Shown here: piece after piece, positions 34,731 to 43,974 of the stretch
How the letters are laid out: every line of letters starts with the position of its first letter
Position numbering within the stretch: the first letter of the stretch is position 1
From: Planctomycetota bacterium
GTDB lineage: Bacteria > Planctomycetota > PUPC01 > DSUN01
Assembly (NCBI GenBank): GCA_035384565.1
Contig: DAOOIT010000001.1
Coordinates: forward strand, 1 to 64,000
DNA: 64,000 nt
Direction of reading: 5' to 3'
Translations under genes and position numbers: made by a program
Notes under the pieces: generated by a model
The model's database searches: none
Told to the model about the DNA's origin: nothing
What the model saw: only the letters and a program-made list of their open reading frames with translations

Positions 34731-35264
34731 CAGACGCCCTGGAATCGCGGCTACGTGCAGCTCTACACCGGCGACGGCAAGGGCAAGACCACGGCCGCGC
34801 TGGGCCTGGCGCTGCGCGCGGCCGGGCACGGGCTGCGCAGCTACATCGGCCAGTTCGTCAAAGGACGGCCCAGCGGCGAGCACGAGGCTGTCCGGCGCCT
34901 CGGCGGCCTCATCACCATCGAGCTGTACGGCAGCGGCAGGTTCCTGAGCCGCGCGCAGCCGCCCGACCCCGCCGAAGCGGCCCGCGCCCGCGAGGGACTG
35001 GCGCGCGCGCGTGCCGCTATGCTCTCGGGCGACTACCGCATCGTGGTCCTCGACGAGGTGTGCGTGGCCATCCGCCTCGGCCTGCTCTCGGTGGCGGAGG
35101 TCCTGGGAGTCATCCGCGAGAAGCCGGAAGCGGTTGAGCTGGTCCTTACCGGTGGCGACCCGCCCTTTGAGCTCGCCGAGGCGGCCGACCTGGTGACGGA
35201 CATGCTCTGCGGCAAGCACTACTTTCGCAAAGGCGTCGAGGCGCGCGAGGGGATCGAGGAATGA
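34728..35264 (+). CDS. cobO: Cob(I)yrinic acid a,c-diamide adenosyltransferase
   Basis: A 178-residue ATP:corrinoid adenosyltransferase of the CobO/BtuR/CobA type. Walker A is GDGKGKTT (15-22), preceded by GYVQLYTG exactly as in the family. VVLDEVCVAIRLGLLSVAEVL is the Walker B region, and LTGGDPPFELAEAADLVTDM matches the conserved LTGR-P-L-E-ADLVTEM block. It attaches the adenosyl group to cobalt. The ATG at 34728, or the GTG three bases earlier, lies inside a tandem repeat without a clear ribosome site. Its stop overlaps the next ATG. Confidence 0.85.
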   Translation: MQTPWNRGYVQLYTGDGKGKTTAALGLALRAAGHGLRSYIGQFVKGRPSGEHEAVRRLGGLITIELYGSGRFLSRAQPPDPAEAARAREGLARARAAMLSGDYRIVVLDEVCVAIRLGLLSVAEVLGVIREKPEAVELVLTGGDPPFELAEAADLVTDMLCGKHYFRKGVEAREGIEE

Positions 35265-36898
35265 GTGCGTCAATCCGTTCCTGGCTTCCTGCCTTCCTTA
35301 TCGCCTCTTCTTCCTTCGCCTTCGCGGCCGATGCGAGAGCAGTGGCCGACGCGATCCGGGCCGAGGCCACGCGGCCCAACGACGGCCCCGAGGGCCGCCC
35401 GCTGCCCCTGGCGACCCACTGGTGCACAGGCTCGCACCCGCGCTCGGAGGGCCTGGCCCCCCGCCACCAGATGCGCCTGATCGAGGAGGGGCACCACCTG
35501 CTCCCCTGGTTCGCCCACCCGCCCCTCGAACCGCAAACCTCGCCCGAGGCGAGCAAGCGGTTCGGCGACTACTACGAGGCGCCGCTCAAGCGCGCCGCCG
35601 AGCTGAAGCTGCCGCTGTGCCTCAAGGCCACGCAGTGGGAGAGCCTGCTCTCGGCCGAGCCGTACCTCAGCCTCCCGCCCGAGAAGAACCCCAACGTGGT
35701 GACGCCCGAGGGCAAGGTGCGCAAGATGGTGTGCCCCTTCGGCCCCGTGGAGCCGTGGGCCGAGGTCGGCCGCAAATGGACCGACAATGAGCCGCTCAAG
35801 CAGCTCCAGGCCTGGTACCCCGACCCGCCCTTCGTGATGTTCCTGTCGAACAACGAGCACGCCGACCTGCGCTGGCACAAGGCCGAGGAGTCGCAGCGCT
35901 ACCTCGACGAGTACGGGAAGGGCAGGGACGACGATTTCAAGCGCCGCGTGGTGGCCGACGGCTGGATCGAGCGCTACCGCGCGCTCCAGAGGGGCATGCG
36001 CGAGGGCCTCGCCAACGCCACGTGGCGCGACAAGGCCCTCTTCGTGGGCTACGGGGCCTTCGGCCCCGACCACTTCGGCCGATGGGGCGGGTGGCCCAAC
36101 TACTCGCTCCACTCCAAAGGCCGCATCAGCCCCTATCCGCTCATGTGGGACGGCGGCAGCCCGTCCTACTACACCCACGACTGGAACCCGAGCCGCGACC
36201 ACACGGTGTGGAGCCCGCAGCTCGAGTTCATGAACCTGGTCTTCATGCAACGCGAGGCGTGGAAGCTGAACCCCAGGTTCTGGTTCGAGTTCTCGGTCTG
36301 GGACGGCTATAGCGGCGCGGAGAGCGAGAAGAAGCGGCCCTCGCCCCGGATGCTCTACCGCCTGAAGGGGCAGACGTACGACCCCGCCCGCTACGGCGGC
36401 TTCGTGCAGTTCGGCATGTGGCTGCTGCGCCCGCGGGCCGTGCGCGAGTTCCGCGGCTGGACCTTCCCGAGCGAGGAGGCGCTGCCTTACTTCATGGCCA
36501 TCGTCGAGGCCGTGGACCGCGTGCACGCGAGCGACACGCTGCGGCGGTTCTGGCGCACGGGCGAGCTGGTGCCCAACCGCGCCCGCAAGCACCACTATCA
36601 GGCCGGCATCCCCGACGAGTGGAAGGACGAGGATCGCTGGTTCCTCCTCGACGCCAGCGTGAACCCGCAGGAGTTCCCCTGGGACCTGCACTGGGACATC
36701 CCGGTCTTCTCGCTCGCGCTGGTGATGGGCCAGGCCCCCGAGCGGCAATGGCTCGTCTACGCCCACTCGCCCGTCCAGGAGCGCAAGGGTGTGAAGCTCA
36801 CGATTCCCGGCTACCAGCCGATCACGGTTGACACGGCGCCCGCCGGTTCGTTTCATTTGGTGGATGAGAAGTCTGGACGCGTCGAACTGGTGAAGTGA
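35261..36898 (+). CDS. Secreted protein of unknown function, glycosidase-like
   Basis: A 545-residue exported protein. The signal peptide is about 1-23 (MSASIRSWLPAFLIASSSFAFA). The body is rich in Trp, Tyr, Pro and His with barrel-like alternation (LCLKATQWESLL, FVMFLSNNEHADLRWHK, WFEFSVWDGYSG). NNEH and FEFSVWD contain candidate acids, but I cannot place it in a named GH family. A C-terminal beta-sandwich follows (about 445-545). The ATG overlaps the cobO stop (ATGA), and an oxidoreductase gene follows 12 bp later, so the three genes are probably one transcript. Substrate and activity are unknown. Confidence 0.65.
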   Translation: MSASIRSWLPAFLIASSSFAFAADARAVADAIRAEATRPNDGPEGRPLPLATHWCTGSHPRSEGLAPRHQMRLIEEGHHLLPWFAHPPLEPQTSPEASKRFGDYYEAPLKRAAELKLPLCLKATQWESLLSAEPYLSLPPEKNPNVVTPEGKVRKMVCPFGPVEPWAEVGRKWTDNEPLKQLQAWYPDPPFVMFLSNNEHADLRWHKAEESQRYLDEYGKGRDDDFKRRVVADGWIERYRALQRGMREGLANATWRDKALFVGYGAFGPDHFGRWGGWPNYSLHSKGRISPYPLMWDGGSPSYYTHDWNPSRDHTVWSPQLEFMNLVFMQREAWKLNPRFWFEFSVWDGYSGAESEKKRPSPRMLYRLKGQTYDPARYGGFVQFGMWLLRPRAVREFRGWTFPSEEALPYFMAIVEAVDRVHASDTLRRFWRTGELVPNRARKHHYQAGIPDEWKDEDRWFLLDASVNPQEFPWDLHWDIPVFSLALVMGQAPERQWLVYAHSPVQERKGVKLTIPGYQPITVDTAPAGSFHLVDEKSGRVELVK

Positions 36899-36909
36899 GG
36901 AGCGGAGGC

Positions 36910-37920
36910 ATGGTCAGCTTCGGCATCATCGGCTGCGGGGGCATGGGACGGCACCACACGAAGTCGCTCCAGGCCATCGAGGGGGCGCGGGTGCTGGCGT
37001 GCGCGGACGCGGACGCGGGGGCGGCGCACGAGCTGGCGCAGGCCTGCAACGTGCCCGAGGCCTGCGACGACTACCGCCACCTGCTGGACCACGAGGACAT
37101 TGACGGGGTGTTCGTGTGCACGCCGACGTTTACCCACCGCGAGATCGTGGTGGCCGCGGCCCAGGCGGGGAAGCAGGTTTTCTGCGAGAAGCCGCTCGCC
37201 CTCACCGTGGGCGACTGCCAGGCCATGCTCGACGCCTGCCGCGCCGCGGGCGTGCAGCTCATGGTCGGCTTCGTGCGCCGCTTCGACCACCATTGGGGCA
37301 AGGTGCGCGAACTCATCCAGGCGGGCGCCATCGGCCGCCCCGTCGTCTGGCGCCAGTGCAACGCCGGCTCCTGCCCGAAGTCGCCCTGGTACATGTACAA
37401 GGACCAAGGCGCCGGGCCGCTGATGGATGGTGCGGTGCACACCTACGACTTCGCGCGCCACATCTACGGGGACGCCGCGGCCGTGTGGGCCGACATGACC
37501 CGGCTGCGCCGCGACCGCACGGCGTGGGACACAGGGACCGCGGCCATCCGATTCCGGGCCGGCGACGACCTGGTGCTCTCGTGGTCATGGGGCCTGCCGG
37601 GCGGCGTGAGCGGCGGCTCGATCCTCGACGTGCTCGGTCCCGATGGCGTGCTGCTCTTTACCGCGCCGCCCGACAAGCTGCCCGCCGGCTGTCCGCCCGA
37701 AGAATACGGCGCCATCTCCATCGTGCGCGAGGGCGGGGCGACCGAGGTGGCGCCCTTCCGCAAGAACAACATGTTCGCCGACATGGTGCGGGCCTACGTG
37801 AACGCCCTCACCGACGGCCAGCCCGTGCCGATCCCGGGCGAACACGGCCTGAAGGCCACCGAGATCGCCTGCGCCGTGTTCGCCTCCAGCGAAGGCCGCA
37901 GGTGCGTGGAACTCCCCTGA
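36910..37920 (+). CDS. Gfo/Idh/MocA family oxidoreductase (inositol dehydrogenase-like)
   Basis: A 336-residue cytoplasmic NAD(P)-dependent dehydrogenase. The Rossmann loop is FGIIGCGGMGRHHTKSL (4-20), the signature FCEKPLALTVGDCQAMLDA carries the conserved EKP, and GFVRRFDHHW plus GPLMDGAVHTYDFARHIYG supply the family's D-x3-H catalytic-pair region. The pattern is that of inositol 2-dehydrogenase-like members. The ATG at 36910 has gaggagcggaggc upstream. It is probably cotranscribed with the preceding secreted protein and could oxidise a sugar that protein releases. Confidence 0.9.
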   Translation: MVSFGIIGCGGMGRHHTKSLQAIEGARVLACADADAGAAHELAQACNVPEACDDYRHLLDHEDIDGVFVCTPTFTHREIVVAAAQAGKQVFCEKPLALTVGDCQAMLDACRAAGVQLMVGFVRRFDHHWGKVRELIQAGAIGRPVVWRQCNAGSCPKSPWYMYKDQGAGPLMDGAVHTYDFARHIYGDAAAVWADMTRLRRDRTAWDTGTAAIRFRAGDDLVLSWSWGLPGGVSGGSILDVLGPDGVLLFTAPPDKLPAGCPPEEYGAISIVREGGATEVAPFRKNNMFADMVRAYVNALTDGQPVPIPGEHGLKATEIACAVFASSEGRRCVELP

Positions 37921-37950
37921 GGCGAGAAGGCACAGGAGCCGGGTCCGAGT

Positions 37951-38047
37951 GCCATGGACATCACGGACTGAATGGACGAGGATCGGCTGAAGGAATGTCC
38001 ATTTCGTCCATCATGTCCATCTCGTCCAGCATGTCCAGCCATGCTCA
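37951..38047. repeat. TGTCCAT/CGTCC tandem and inverted repeat
   Basis: Right part: tgtccatttcgtccatcatg, tccatctcgtccagcatgtc are near copies of an 18-base unit. The left part (tggacatcacggactgaatggacgag) is complementary to it, so the whole can fold. It lies in the 176-bp gap before the HEAT-repeat gene; nothing else is seen in that gap. Confidence 0.6.
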
Positions 38048-38096
38048 GCAGCCCAGTCCTGGTTGCAGGCGCTGGCCCCCTTTGGAGGATGACTAG

Positions 38097-39596
38097 ATGG
38101 CTATGGGCTTCGGGATGATGGAACTCCTGATGGCGCTGCTGAGCGGCGGCGGCTGGGGAAACGATCTGCTCGACTACCTGCCGACGAGCGCCTACTGGAA
38201 AGCCAAGGGCGTCGCCGTCTCCGTCGAGCGAATGGTGCCCGAGCTGGCAGCCAGCGAACCGGGCGACCTGGCGCCGCTCATCCGCGATCTGGGCGCCCAG
38301 CAGTACGAGACGCGCGAGGCGGCCACCGCGAAGCTCCGCGCTGCCGGCCCCGTCGCCATCCCCGCGCTCAGGAAGGCCGCCGAGGCCGACGACCCCGAGG
38401 TGCGCGCCCGCGCCCGCGAGATTCTCGAGGGCCTCTCGGGCGGCGCGCAGGCCCTCGCGGTCCGGCGTCTCATGGCCATCCGCACGCTCGGCGAGCTCGG
38501 GAAGCCCGAGGCCGTGCCCGCGCTCCGAGCGCTGCTGGAGTCGAAGGAGCCCTTCGTGGCCGACTACGCGGCCCGCGCCATCGCCCTCCTCGAGGGCAAA
38601 CCTCACGAACGGCCCCAGGCCACAAAGGAACAGGCGTGGAGCGACGTGTGCCTGCTGCCCGCCAACTGCGGCATCGTGGCCCAGGTGCGCATGCCGGCCG
38701 GCCAGGCCGCCTCGTTTGAAGAAGTGCTCAAGAAGGTGCTACCCACCCTGCCGATGGGGCAGGACGCGGAGCGGGCCCTCGGCGAACTCACCCAAGCCGT
38801 CGCCGCCCTGGCCGAGCGGATCGGGAACGTGCGCTTGGACACCTTGACCGTCGGCGTCTCGGACGACTTGGGCGGGCGTTCGGGCAGTGTCGTGCTGGTG
38901 GCCCGCGGCCTCTACGACGCCCAGGCGGCCGCAGCGACGCTCAAGCAGATGAACGTGCGCACGGTGAACGTGGCCGGCGTAGAGGCGTTCCAGCCGGAGA
39001 GCGAGGTGCGCCTCATCCTGGCCTCGAACGAGCGGTTCATCTTCACCGCCGGCGCCAGCCCCGAGCAACTTCCCGGCGAGCAACTGGCCGCGGCACTCAA
39101 GAACCCGCCCGAGAAGCCGGCCCTGAGCTCTGCGATGCTCCAGCTCATCAAGGCCCTCGACCCCGCGTCGCCCGCCTGGGTCGCCGTGACGATGAGCGAC
39201 GCCTACCGCCAGGCGCCCTTTCTCGCGCCCTTCGACACCATCGCGGCCATGGGCAAGCCCGCCGAGGGCGGCGTGTTCGCCATCACCGTCACGGCCGCGG
39301 GCAAGGACCCCGAGGCCGTCAAGCAGGCCGCGGCCACCATCGAGGGCGGCGTCAAGCAGGGCCTGGCCGAGATCAAACGCGAGGCGGAGCGCATGGTCTT
39401 CCTGAAGCCCATCGCGGAGTTCATGGAGAGCATCCGCATCGAGGCGGCCGGCGCCAGGGCCACGCTCACCGCGAAGATGAAGGGCCAGGGCAGCGCGCTC
39501 CTGATGCCGATGATGGTGCTCTTCGGCTTCCGGGTGTCGGCCGTGGCCCCCGACATGCACGAGGGCCCGATGGAGGCCGTGCCGGTACCGCAGTGA
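38097..39596 (+). CDS. HEAT-repeat domain protein
   Basis: A 499-residue protein. Residues about 55-165 hold two or three PBS-lyase-type HEAT repeats (QQYETREAATAKLRAAGPVA, LGKPEAVPALRALLESKEPF). The rest (about 170-499) is a mixed domain without recognised motifs (VCLLPANCGIVAQVRMPAGQ, FRVSAVAPDMHEGP). The N-terminus is weakly hydrophobic but is not a convincing signal peptide. The ATG has ggaggatgactag upstream. Its stop overlaps the GTG start of the DNA glycosylase gene. The function is unknown. Confidence 0.75.
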   Translation: MAMGFGMMELLMALLSGGGWGNDLLDYLPTSAYWKAKGVAVSVERMVPELAASEPGDLAPLIRDLGAQQYETREAATAKLRAAGPVAIPALRKAAEADDPEVRARAREILEGLSGGAQALAVRRLMAIRTLGELGKPEAVPALRALLESKEPFVADYAARAIALLEGKPHERPQATKEQAWSDVCLLPANCGIVAQVRMPAGQAASFEEVLKKVLPTLPMGQDAERALGELTQAVAALAERIGNVRLDTLTVGVSDDLGGRSGSVVLVARGLYDAQAAAATLKQMNVRTVNVAGVEAFQPESEVRLILASNERFIFTAGASPEQLPGEQLAAALKNPPEKPALSSAMLQLIKALDPASPAWVAVTMSDAYRQAPFLAPFDTIAAMGKPAEGGVFAITVTAAGKDPEAVKQAAATIEGGVKQGLAEIKREAERMVFLKPIAEFMESIRIEAAGARATLTAKMKGQGSALLMPMMVLFGFRVSAVAPDMHEGPMEAVPVPQ

Positions 39597-40186
39597 GCAG
39601 GCTCGTGCGCGCCTTCTACGCCCGTCCCGCGCTCGACGTGGCCCGCGAACTGGTGGGCCTGGTGCTCGTGCGCCGCGCGCCCGACGGGGCCGTCGCCGGG
39701 CGCATCGTCGAGGTCGAGGCCTACATCGGCAGCGAAGACAAGGCCTGCCACGCCTCGCGCGGCCGCACGGCCCGCAACGCAGTCATGTTCGGCCCGGCCG
39801 GCCACGCCTACATCTACTTCGTCTACGGCATGCACTGGTGCCTGAACTTCGTCACCGACGGCGAGGGCGTGCCCTCCGCCGTGCTGCTGCGCGCCGTGGA
39901 GCCGGTCGAGGGCATCGAGCGGATGCGGAGCCGACGGCCCAAGGTCCGAAAAGACCAGCAACTTACCAGCGGCCCGGCCCGCGTGTGCCAGGCATTCGCC
40001 CTTACCGGCGCGCTCAACGGCGCCGACCTGTGCGCGCCCGACGCGGTGCTCTTCGTCGAGGACCGCGGCCTGGGCCACGGCCCCATCGTCGCCCGGCCAC
40101 GCGTGGGCGTGGGCTATGCCGGCGAATGGGCGCTCAAGCCGTTCCGCCTCTATGATGCCGACAGCCCGTTCGTCTCGGTCAAGTAG
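39593..40186 (+). CDS. 3-methyladenine DNA glycosylase (AAG/MPG family)
   Basis: A 197-residue base-excision enzyme removing alkylated purines. RIVEVEAYIGSEDKACHASRGRTARNAVMFGPAGHAYIYFVYG contains the family's catalytic Glu (EVEAYIG), the HASRG/T-R-N motif and the YVYFVYG-like strand. LTSGPARVCQAFAL and RPRVGVGYAGEWALKPFRLY complete the bacterial pattern. The length is normal. The GTG at 39593 overlaps the previous stop (CAGTGA), so it is translationally coupled. It is cytoplasmic. Confidence 0.92.
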   Translation: MSRLVRAFYARPALDVARELVGLVLVRRAPDGAVAGRIVEVEAYIGSEDKACHASRGRTARNAVMFGPAGHAYIYFVYGMHWCLNFVTDGEGVPSAVLLRAVEPVEGIERMRSRRPKVRKDQQLTSGPARVCQAFALTGALNGADLCAPDAVLFVEDRGLGHGPIVARPRVGVGYAGEWALKPFRLYDADSPFVSVK

Positions 40187-40206
40187 CGCCTGGGAGGACA
40201 CGACCC

Positions 40207-41010
40207 GTGAGCACCCGCCTCGCCCTTCTCGTCCTTCTCGCCGCCCTCTCGGGCGCACAGGCCGGCACCCTGGGCGAGCCGAAGGACGTGACGTTCAGGG
40301 CCGAGGTGGATGGCTCGGAGCAACGCTATGTGGAGATGCTGCCCGAGCCGTTCGACGCGGCTCGGGAGCACCACGTGCTCATCGCCCTCCACGGCCACGG
40401 CTCGGACCGCTGGCAGTACATAAGAGACGGGCGCGACGAGTGCCGCGCCGCCCGCGATGTGGCGGCGAGGCACGGGATGATCTACGTGTCGCCCGACTAC
40501 CGCGCCAGGACCTCGTGGATGGGGCCGAAGGCCGAGGCCGACATGGTGCAGCTCATCGCCGAACTGCGCCAGCGGCACAAGGTGGGCAAGGTCTTCCTCG
40601 TCGGCGGCTCGATGGGCGGCTCGGCCGCCCTCACCTTCGCCGCGCTGCACCCCGACCTCATCGCCGGCGTGAGCAGCCAGAACGGCACGGCAAACCACCT
40701 GGAGTACGATAAGTTCCAGGACGCGATTGCGGCGTCGTTCGGCGGCACGAAGGCGCAGGTGCCGGAGGAATACCGGAGACGGAGCGCCGAGCTGAACGCT
40801 CAGGCCCTCACCATGCCTGTGGCGATCACAGCGGGAGGCAAGGACACCCTGGTGCCCGCCGCGAGCGTGGTGCGCCTGGCGAATACCCTCAAGCAGGGCG
40901 GGCGCAAGGTGCTGCTCCTCTACCGCGAGGAGGGGGCCCACAGCACCAACTATGCCGACACCGCGGCCGCGCTGGAGTTCGTCATCAGCAACGCGCGAGG
41001 CGAGGAATGA
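40207..41010 (+). CDS. Secreted alpha/beta hydrolase (esterase-like)
   Basis: A 267-residue exported hydrolase. The signal peptide is about 1-19 (MSTRLALLVLLAALSGAQA). The catalytic triad is S135 in GGSMGGS, D213 in GGKDTLVP and H245 in GAHSTN; the oxyanion LHGHGSD (about 61-67) is in place. The fold resembles PHB-depolymerase/feruloyl-esterase-like enzymes. The GTG at 40207 has gggaggacacgaccc upstream. It may deacylate plant-type polysaccharides alongside the glycosidases; the substrate is unproven. It is convergent with the next gene (6-bp gap). Confidence 0.85.
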   Translation: MSTRLALLVLLAALSGAQAGTLGEPKDVTFRAEVDGSEQRYVEMLPEPFDAAREHHVLIALHGHGSDRWQYIRDGRDECRAARDVAARHGMIYVSPDYRARTSWMGPKAEADMVQLIAELRQRHKVGKVFLVGGSMGGSAALTFAALHPDLIAGVSSQNGTANHLEYDKFQDAIAASFGGTKAQVPEEYRRRSAELNAQALTMPVAITAGGKDTLVPAASVVRLANTLKQGGRKVLLLYREEGAHSTNYADTAAALEFVISNARGEE

Positions 41011-41016
41011 GGTCGG

Positions 41017-42138
41017 TCAAGAGCGGCCACGCGCGCGGTAGTACGCGAGACCTTCAACAAGCGCCCGGAGATTGTGCCACGGCACGCCGGGGGTGATGGA
41101 GCTTGAAGCGCCGAGGAAGAGGCCCGTGCGGGGGCCGGCCTCGACGAGCCACCGAAGCTCGCGGCGAACGTCGTCCGGCGTGCCGTAAGGCAATGTGGTG
41201 CTCACAGATACGCCCGCGAGGATCACCAGCTCCGAGCCATCCTTTGCCTTCATCCGGCAGATGCGCTCGTAGTCCATCCCGCACTCGTATTGAAAGCCCT
41301 GGAAGCCGCGAAGCCCAACGTCGAGGAGGCGCGGCACCATCTCCATCAGGTTCCCGTCGCAGTGCCAGATGAGCCGCACGTCGCTCCGCACCAACGGCTC
41401 CAGGCAGCGAGTGAAGTGGGGGAACCAGAGACGGTCCAGCGAGCGAACATCCACCAGCGTGCCCCGCGAGTCGGCCATGTCGTGGTCGAGGCGGAGGAGG
41501 GGGGGCAGGTTGCCCTCCCGATAAGCCCGCGCGACCGCGCGGTTGTTGCGGAGCGCCAGGTCAGCCTGGAGGGAGAAATCGCGCTCCATCACCTCAGGGT
41601 AGAGCGCGTAGGCCATGAAGTAGGGGGCATAGCCGTAGGCGCCGTAGCGGAAGCAGGGGAAGCGAGCGACGGCGTAGGGGGCCTTGAGGATGTCGGGGCC
41701 GAGTGTGGCCTGCACCGCCGCCTCGCCCCGCAGGATGTCCGCCGTGCGGCGGGCCTCGTCGAACTCCGCGGCGGCCTTGCGGAGGCGCGGGAACTCGAAT
41801 CGCTCGAGGTGCTCGGCGACCGCTTCGGGGCCGGTGATCTCGAGGCCGTCGAGGACGACGCGTTCGGCGCCCGTGGTGGCCCCCTTTTCATGGCTCTCGA
41901 AGCCCTGGGCGCCCATCGAGAGGGGGTTGTCGGGGATGAACTGGTCAATCATGCATGCACCCACGGCCCGCTGCATGGCCAGATACACGCGGCTGGGGTC
42001 TCGGCGGTATTCGCCGGAAGCGGCCCCGGCGAGGCGCTCGATCGTCGAGTGCTCCATGATGTGGAGCATCCAGGTGGGGATGCCGCGCGTGGGCCGCCGG
42101 AGGATCGTGTCGAGGGCGAGTCGCGTGTTCTCTGTCAT
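41017..42138 (-). CDS. Uroporphyrinogen decarboxylase (URO-D)-like protein
   Basis: A 373-residue cytoplasmic protein of the URO-D/MtaA superfamily. Marks are RLIWHCDGNLMEMVPRLLDVGLRGFQGFQYECGMDYERI (the HxDG segment in the position of the zinc- or substrate-binding motif of MtaA/CmuA relatives), a final ITPGVPWHNLRALVEGL and the N-terminal PTWMLHIMEHSTIERL. True HemE arginines are not evident. The ATG at 42138 has aaaggagccagggg upstream. In these lineages such proteins are often linked to corrinoid methyl transfer. It is divergent from the next secreted protein. Confidence 0.78.
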   Translation of the reverse strand: MTENTRLALDTILRRPTRGIPTWMLHIMEHSTIERLAGAASGEYRRDPSRVYLAMQRAVGACMIDQFIPDNPLSMGAQGFESHEKGATTGAERVVLDGLEITGPEAVAEHLERFEFPRLRKAAAEFDEARRTADILRGEAAVQATLGPDILKAPYAVARFPCFRYGAYGYAPYFMAYALYPEVMERDFSLQADLALRNNRAVARAYREGNLPPLLRLDHDMADSRGTLVDVRSLDRLWFPHFTRCLEPLVRSDVRLIWHCDGNLMEMVPRLLDVGLRGFQGFQYECGMDYERICRMKAKDGSELVILAGVSVSTTLPYGTPDDVRRELRWLVEAGPRTGLFLGASSSITPGVPWHNLRALVEGLAYYRARGRS

Positions 42139-42215
42139 CCCCTGGCTCCTTTGCGCTATACTATCGCTGAATCGCCCAACGCTCGCAACTTCGGGGCCGG
42201 GGATCGGCCGGGTAA

Positions 42216-42245
42216 CCTCCCGCAGGTATTGGAACCTGCGGCAGG
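42216..42245. repeat. CCTCCCGCAGGT hairpin repeat
   Basis: cctcccgcaggta and aacctgcggcagg flank a short centre. It is a diverged relative of the palindrome inside the propeller CDS at 16511-16539. It lies 26 bp before the next ATG, within the leader. Confidence 0.5.
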
Positions 42246-42270
42246 TCGGGCTTCTCGACGGAGGCTTGCG

Positions 42271-43974
42271 ATGAAGCGGCTCGTGGCCAGCCTGCTCTTG
42301 GCGGCACCGTGGGGCCTTGGGGCCGAGGGAAGGATCGCGCTGCTCACCGACACGCCGAAGTCGCGCTTCGCCCGTTCGCTTGAAACGCTCTACCCAAGCC
42401 GCGTGCAGGCGTTCGAGCTGGGCGCGAAGCCCGACCTGAAGGACTTTGCCTTTCTGGTGACCGAGGTGCGCGATGAGGCGAAGCTGGGCCTGCTCGACGC
42501 TGACATGGTCCGCGCCTTCGCCCGCTCGGGGCGGACGGCCATCGTCGGGCTCGACGAGTTCGCCCGCACGCACGGACTCAAGGTGTCGGTGGAGTCGTTG
42601 CCCAACGAGGACCACGCGCCAAAGCTCACGCCCGAGCAGTTCAAGGCGCTGGCGGCGGCCGCAGCGAGGATCTGTGGGAATACGCCCGGCCCGCAGGAGC
42701 CGCGCTGGCTGCCGCCCGAGGGCAACCTGCCCGAGCCGTGGATGAACGAGGTCGTGAAGGCCCTCAAGGCCGAAATGCTGGAGCCCATCCCCCGCATCAC
42801 GTTCCGGGAGGAGCACGCGCTGACGGCCGGCTTCGCCAGCGGCGACACCCTGCCGTGGTGCGGCAACGAGGGCGGGCGCTACGTGCAGCGGCAGCTCGTC
42901 ATCCCCGAGGGGCGCATCGCCACGTTCTGCGTGGTGGCCGTCTCGTCGCTCAACGACCGGCCGGTCTTCGTCCGCGAGCAGGTGGGCGAGGGGAACCTCT
43001 ACGCCCTCGACTTCCGCTCGCTGGGCGAGCCGGACCTCGCCTGGGGCGCGGCCTGGGAGAGCCGCGGGGCGTTCAACAAGTATGTGTTCCTCGGCAACCT
43101 CCTCGGCCAGTCGCTCCGCATGGGCCGTCACTGGAACAAGAAGCCCCTGGCCGAGGAATGGGGCGGCATCCTGCGCGACGTGGCCGCCCGGCACCCGCCG
43201 CTGCGCGTCGAGTGCGAGGGCCACGTGCTCGGTTACAACGTTTGGAGCCTCAACCTCGGCGATCCGTCGAAGCCCATCTGGTACGCCTACGGCATGTACC
43301 ACGCCGAGGATGAGTGGCGCTCGGCGCTGGGCCTGGTGGACTTCGCCCGCTACGTGGCCGATCACCGGGATGAGCCCGGGATCAGGGCGCGGCTGGAGAA
43401 GCTCTGCCTCAAGGTCATCCCCTGCCAGACCCCGCACATGTACATGAAGGCGCTGCGCGGCTTCGCCCCCGGCCCCGACAAGCCGCTGCCGCGCGACCCC
43501 GCCAAGGAGACGCCGGCCAACCTGGCGATGGCCTACTCGATCCACGAGTGCGACGCCGCGCTCCAGTACGGCATCATCCCGATGACCGGCGCCTCGGTGC
43601 CCCTGATGGCGAGGGCCGAGGCGATGCACCGCCAGCGGATGGCCGGCCGCTTCATCGAGTGGGAGGGCGACGCCTGCCGCCAGGCCGAATCGCGGAGCTG
43701 GCGCGGCAGCGACGACCCGAAGAAGGCCGAGGAGAACCGCTACTACGGCTTCGGCATCGGCTTTGAAGCCCTGTGGAACATCGGGCGGCCCTCGTTCGAC
43801 AAGGTGCCCTGGGGCCTCTGCATCGAGGGCGGCCGCCGCGGCTTCCTGCCCGACGCCTTCCTCCACCACTACCAGACCCGCGGCCTCCTCTGGGAGGAAG
43901 ACCTCTATCGCAGCGCCGTGATCAACGAGATCATCGCCGACTGGACCCTCAGCGCCTTTCTCACCTGCCCGTGA
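42271..43974 (+). CDS. Secreted protein of unknown function
   Basis: A 567-residue exported protein. The signal peptide is about 1-18 (MKRLVASLLLAAPWGLGA). Residues 20-100 read as a Rossmann-like alpha/beta domain (IALLTDTPKSRFARSL, FAFLVTEVRDEAKLGLLDAD), similar to glutamine-amidotransferase-like modules of secreted glycosidases. The C-terminal half is Trp/Tyr/Pro-rich (PIWYAYGMYHAEDEWRSALG, RQAESRSWRGSDD). No catalytic motif is certain. The ATG has ggaggcttgcg upstream. Its stop overlaps the GTG of the NlpC-like lipoprotein gene. Confidence 0.65.
   Translation: MKRLVASLLLAAPWGLGAEGRIALLTDTPKSRFARSLETLYPSRVQAFELGAKPDLKDFAFLVTEVRDEAKLGLLDADMVRAFARSGRTAIVGLDEFARTHGLKVSVESLPNEDHAPKLTPEQFKALAAAAARICGNTPGPQEPRWLPPEGNLPEPWMNEVVKALKAEMLEPIPRITFREEHALTAGFASGDTLPWCGNEGGRYVQRQLVIPEGRIATFCVVAVSSLNDRPVFVREQVGEGNLYALDFRSLGEPDLAWGAAWESRGAFNKYVFLGNLLGQSLRMGRHWNKKPLAEEWGGILRDVAARHPPLRVECEGHVLGYNVWSLNLGDPSKPIWYAYGMYHAEDEWRSALGLVDFARYVADHRDEPGIRARLEKLCLKVIPCQTPHMYMKALRGFAPGPDKPLPRDPAKETPANLAMAYSIHECDAALQYGIIPMTGASVPLMARAEAMHRQRMAGRFIEWEGDACRQAESRSWRGSDDPKKAEENRYYGFGIGFEALWNIGRPSFDKVPWGLCIEGGRRGFLPDAFLHHYQTRGLLWEEDLYRSAVINEIIADWTLSAFLTCP

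Noticed and set aside
37951..38047. CRISPR array
   Set aside because: Short unequal repeats of about 18 bases with no spacers of regular size and no cas genes; an ordinary tandem/inverted repeat.
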